This document shows positions 62,953 to 64,000 of a stretch of DNA of 64,000 nt, one piece after another (within the stretch, counting starts at the first letter, position 1; the number at the start of each line of letters is the position of its first letter). The notes beneath the pieces were generated by a model that did no database searches, was not told the origin of the DNA, and saw only the letters and a list, made by a program, of their open reading frames with translations. The stretch covers positions 1 through 64,000 of the forward strand of contig CAYZUS010000008.1 in assembly GCA_964481885.1 (NCBI GenBank), given 5' to 3'. The DNA comes from Fen731 sp964481885. GTDB lineage: Bacteria > Actinomycetota > Humimicrobiia > Humimicrobiales > Humimicrobiaceae. The translations under genes and the position numbers were made by a program.

Positions 62953-63222
62953 AACTTTTAAAAATTTTAAACAGGCCTTCTTCCACAAAACAGATTCAGG
63001 GAGGGAAATTAAAACATTTTTATCAATAACAGAGTGAATTCAACATTGCATTTTTATTCTAATATTATTGCTTTAGATTTTGCTTAAAACAAATATTTAT
63101 GAATTTGTGGTAAAATTAAAACCAAGCAAGATCAGAGATTGAGATATAGGTTTAAGAAATATCTGTTATGCTAAAATGATAGAATATTTAATTTAGTGAA
63201 ACATTTAAAATTTGGTGAGAAT
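62953..63222. other. AT-rich intergenic region
   Basis: 270 bp without a gene. The segment before the next gene includes -10-like TAAAATGAT and TATTTAAT strings, but no promoter is clear. Confidence 0.3.
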
Positions 63223-64000
63223 ATGCTGAAAGACATAGATGTTATTTTGTCAGATGGTGAGGGATATACCGTAGAATTTAAAGAAAACCCGGATAAATCT
63301 CTCGTTCAAGAGGTGTGTGCTTTCGCAAATGCCTCCGGCGGCAGGGTGTTGATTGGTGTTAATGATAGCGGAAAGATTGTTGGTACAGATACCTGCAATG
63401 CAGCACGTTCAAGAATTCAAGATAGTATTAATCAAATAGAGCCGCGTCTGCCAGTAAATATGCAGGTCCATGACAGTATTATTGTAATAACCGTTCCACA
63501 GGGGAACAATAAGCCTTATTCATGTTCCAGAGGTTTCTTTGTACGCTTTGGGCCCAATTCTCAAAAATTAGAAAGAGATGAAATTGTAGATTTTTTTCAA
63601 AGCGAAGGGCATATTCGCTATGACTCAATTGTCAGAGAAGATTTACCGATTGAAGAAAAATTTGATGAAAAGGCATATGTGACTTATATAAATAAAGCTA
63701 AAATTAGTGAAGTGCTGGATAAATCCGCTATCCTCAAAAATCTCGGTTGTATTGAATATATAAATAGTAAAGCAGTATTTACAAATGCCGGTGGACTGTT
63801 TTTTAGAAAAAATACTGAAGATATCGTATATCAGCATGCCACAGTTGTTTGTGTTTTATACAAAGGAAAAGATAAAGTATATATCCTTGATGCAAAAGAG
63901 TATTCCGGTGGAATGGTGGAAAATGTCGATGAAGCAATGCTGTTTTTGAAGCGACATCTTAAATTGCGATATGAAATTGAAAGAGTCCAGAGAAAAAATA
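63223..64000 (+). CDS. AlbA_2 (Schlafen-like) domain ATP-binding protein, 5' part
   Basis: Open from ATG 63223 to the window edge (259 codons), so the 3' end is missing. GGTGAG lies 4 nt upstream. The AlbA_2/AAA_4 domain is clear: EFKENP near residue 20, VCAFANASGGRVLIGVND, GFFVRFGPNSQKLERDEI; the following region (LKNLGCIEYINSKAVFTNAGGLFF) matches the ATP-binding helicase-like C-terminal half of these proteins. Such genes are frequent in accessory and defence-related regions, but their role is mostly unproven. Fits the toxin-antitoxin-rich surroundings. Confidence 0.88.
   Translation, partial: MLKDIDVILSDGEGYTVEFKENPDKSLVQEVCAFANASGGRVLIGVNDSGKIVGTDTCNAARSRIQDSINQIEPRLPVNMQVHDSIIVITVPQGNNKPYSCSRGFFVRFGPNSQKLERDEIVDFFQSEGHIRYDSIVREDLPIEEKFDEKAYVTYINKAKISEVLDKSAILKNLGCIEYINSKAVFTNAGGLFFRKNTEDIVYQHATVVCVLYKGKDKVYILDAKEYSGGMVENVDEAMLFLKRHLKLRYEIERVQRKN

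Overview
The window is low-GC, gene-dense bacterial DNA from what looks like a metagenome scaffold: there are four 100-N gaps, and two of them are flanked by identical 55-bp copies. The gene content points to an uncultured, single-membrane, Gram-positive-like lineage. No LPS or outer-membrane genes are visible. The evidence is the block rho-rpmE-thyX-DUF1385-prfA-prmC, a LytR-CpsA-Psr protein with a LytR_C tail, ADP-glucose glycogen synthesis with a GH57/DUF3536 enzyme, and several promoters whose -10 box lies 5-6 nt from the ATG (leaderless mRNAs). A deep-branching, low-GC actinobacterial lineage is my best guess; this is inference, not a placement.

Layout. 0.4-7 kb: transcription termination, ribosome and release-factor block (rho, rpmE, thyX, DUF1385, prfA, prmC). 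7-13 kb: an ArsB/NhaD-type permease, glyA, a YwlE-like phosphatase, a Sua5/YrdC protein, a two-TM protein and a dCMP deaminase. 13.3-27.3 kb: a glycogen locus (glgC, malQ, GH57, glgB leftward; glgA rightward), with a GAF-PAS histidine kinase, a receiver-only regulator and a GalT-family protein downstream of glgA. 27.5-35.7 kb: F-type ATP synthase in the order I-a-c-b-delta-alpha-gamma-beta-epsilon. 36-41 kb: CheR, a tandem-receiver hybrid kinase and a REC-HD-GYP protein. 41.2-47.8 kb: cell envelope genes (murA, an LCP ligase, a nucleotide-sugar 4,6-dehydratase, a glycosyl-1-phosphate transferase). 47.9-61.5 kb: an accessory region that interleaves four toxin-antitoxin-like modules (two PIN/RHH pairs, an AbiEii-like nucleotidyltransferase pair and a split hipB-hipS-hipT set) with secreted and membrane proteins (a lipoprotein phosphoesterase, a GT-C-like enzyme, two short collagen-tailed proteins). 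61.7-64 kb: a membrane-anchored phosphoesterase and the start of an AlbA_2/Schlafen-like gene that runs off the end.

Three themes recur. First, many conserved enzymes (PrmC, GlgA, GlgB, MalQ, GH57, Rho, AtpG, an SDR, phosphoesterases) carry Ser/Gly/Asp/Asn/Pro-rich insertions in loops of otherwise normal catalytic domains. Second, intergenic DNA is full of short, diverged tandem repeats with fixed periods (28, 31, 36, 37 and about 115 bp). Third, start regions are of two kinds: strong Shine-Dalgarno sites, often with TTG starts, and SD-less genes with a -10 box directly before the ATG. The clearest regulatory structure is upstream of hipB: four 18-bp operators spaced by near-integral helical turns around a TTGACT-17-TATAAA-6-ATG promoter.
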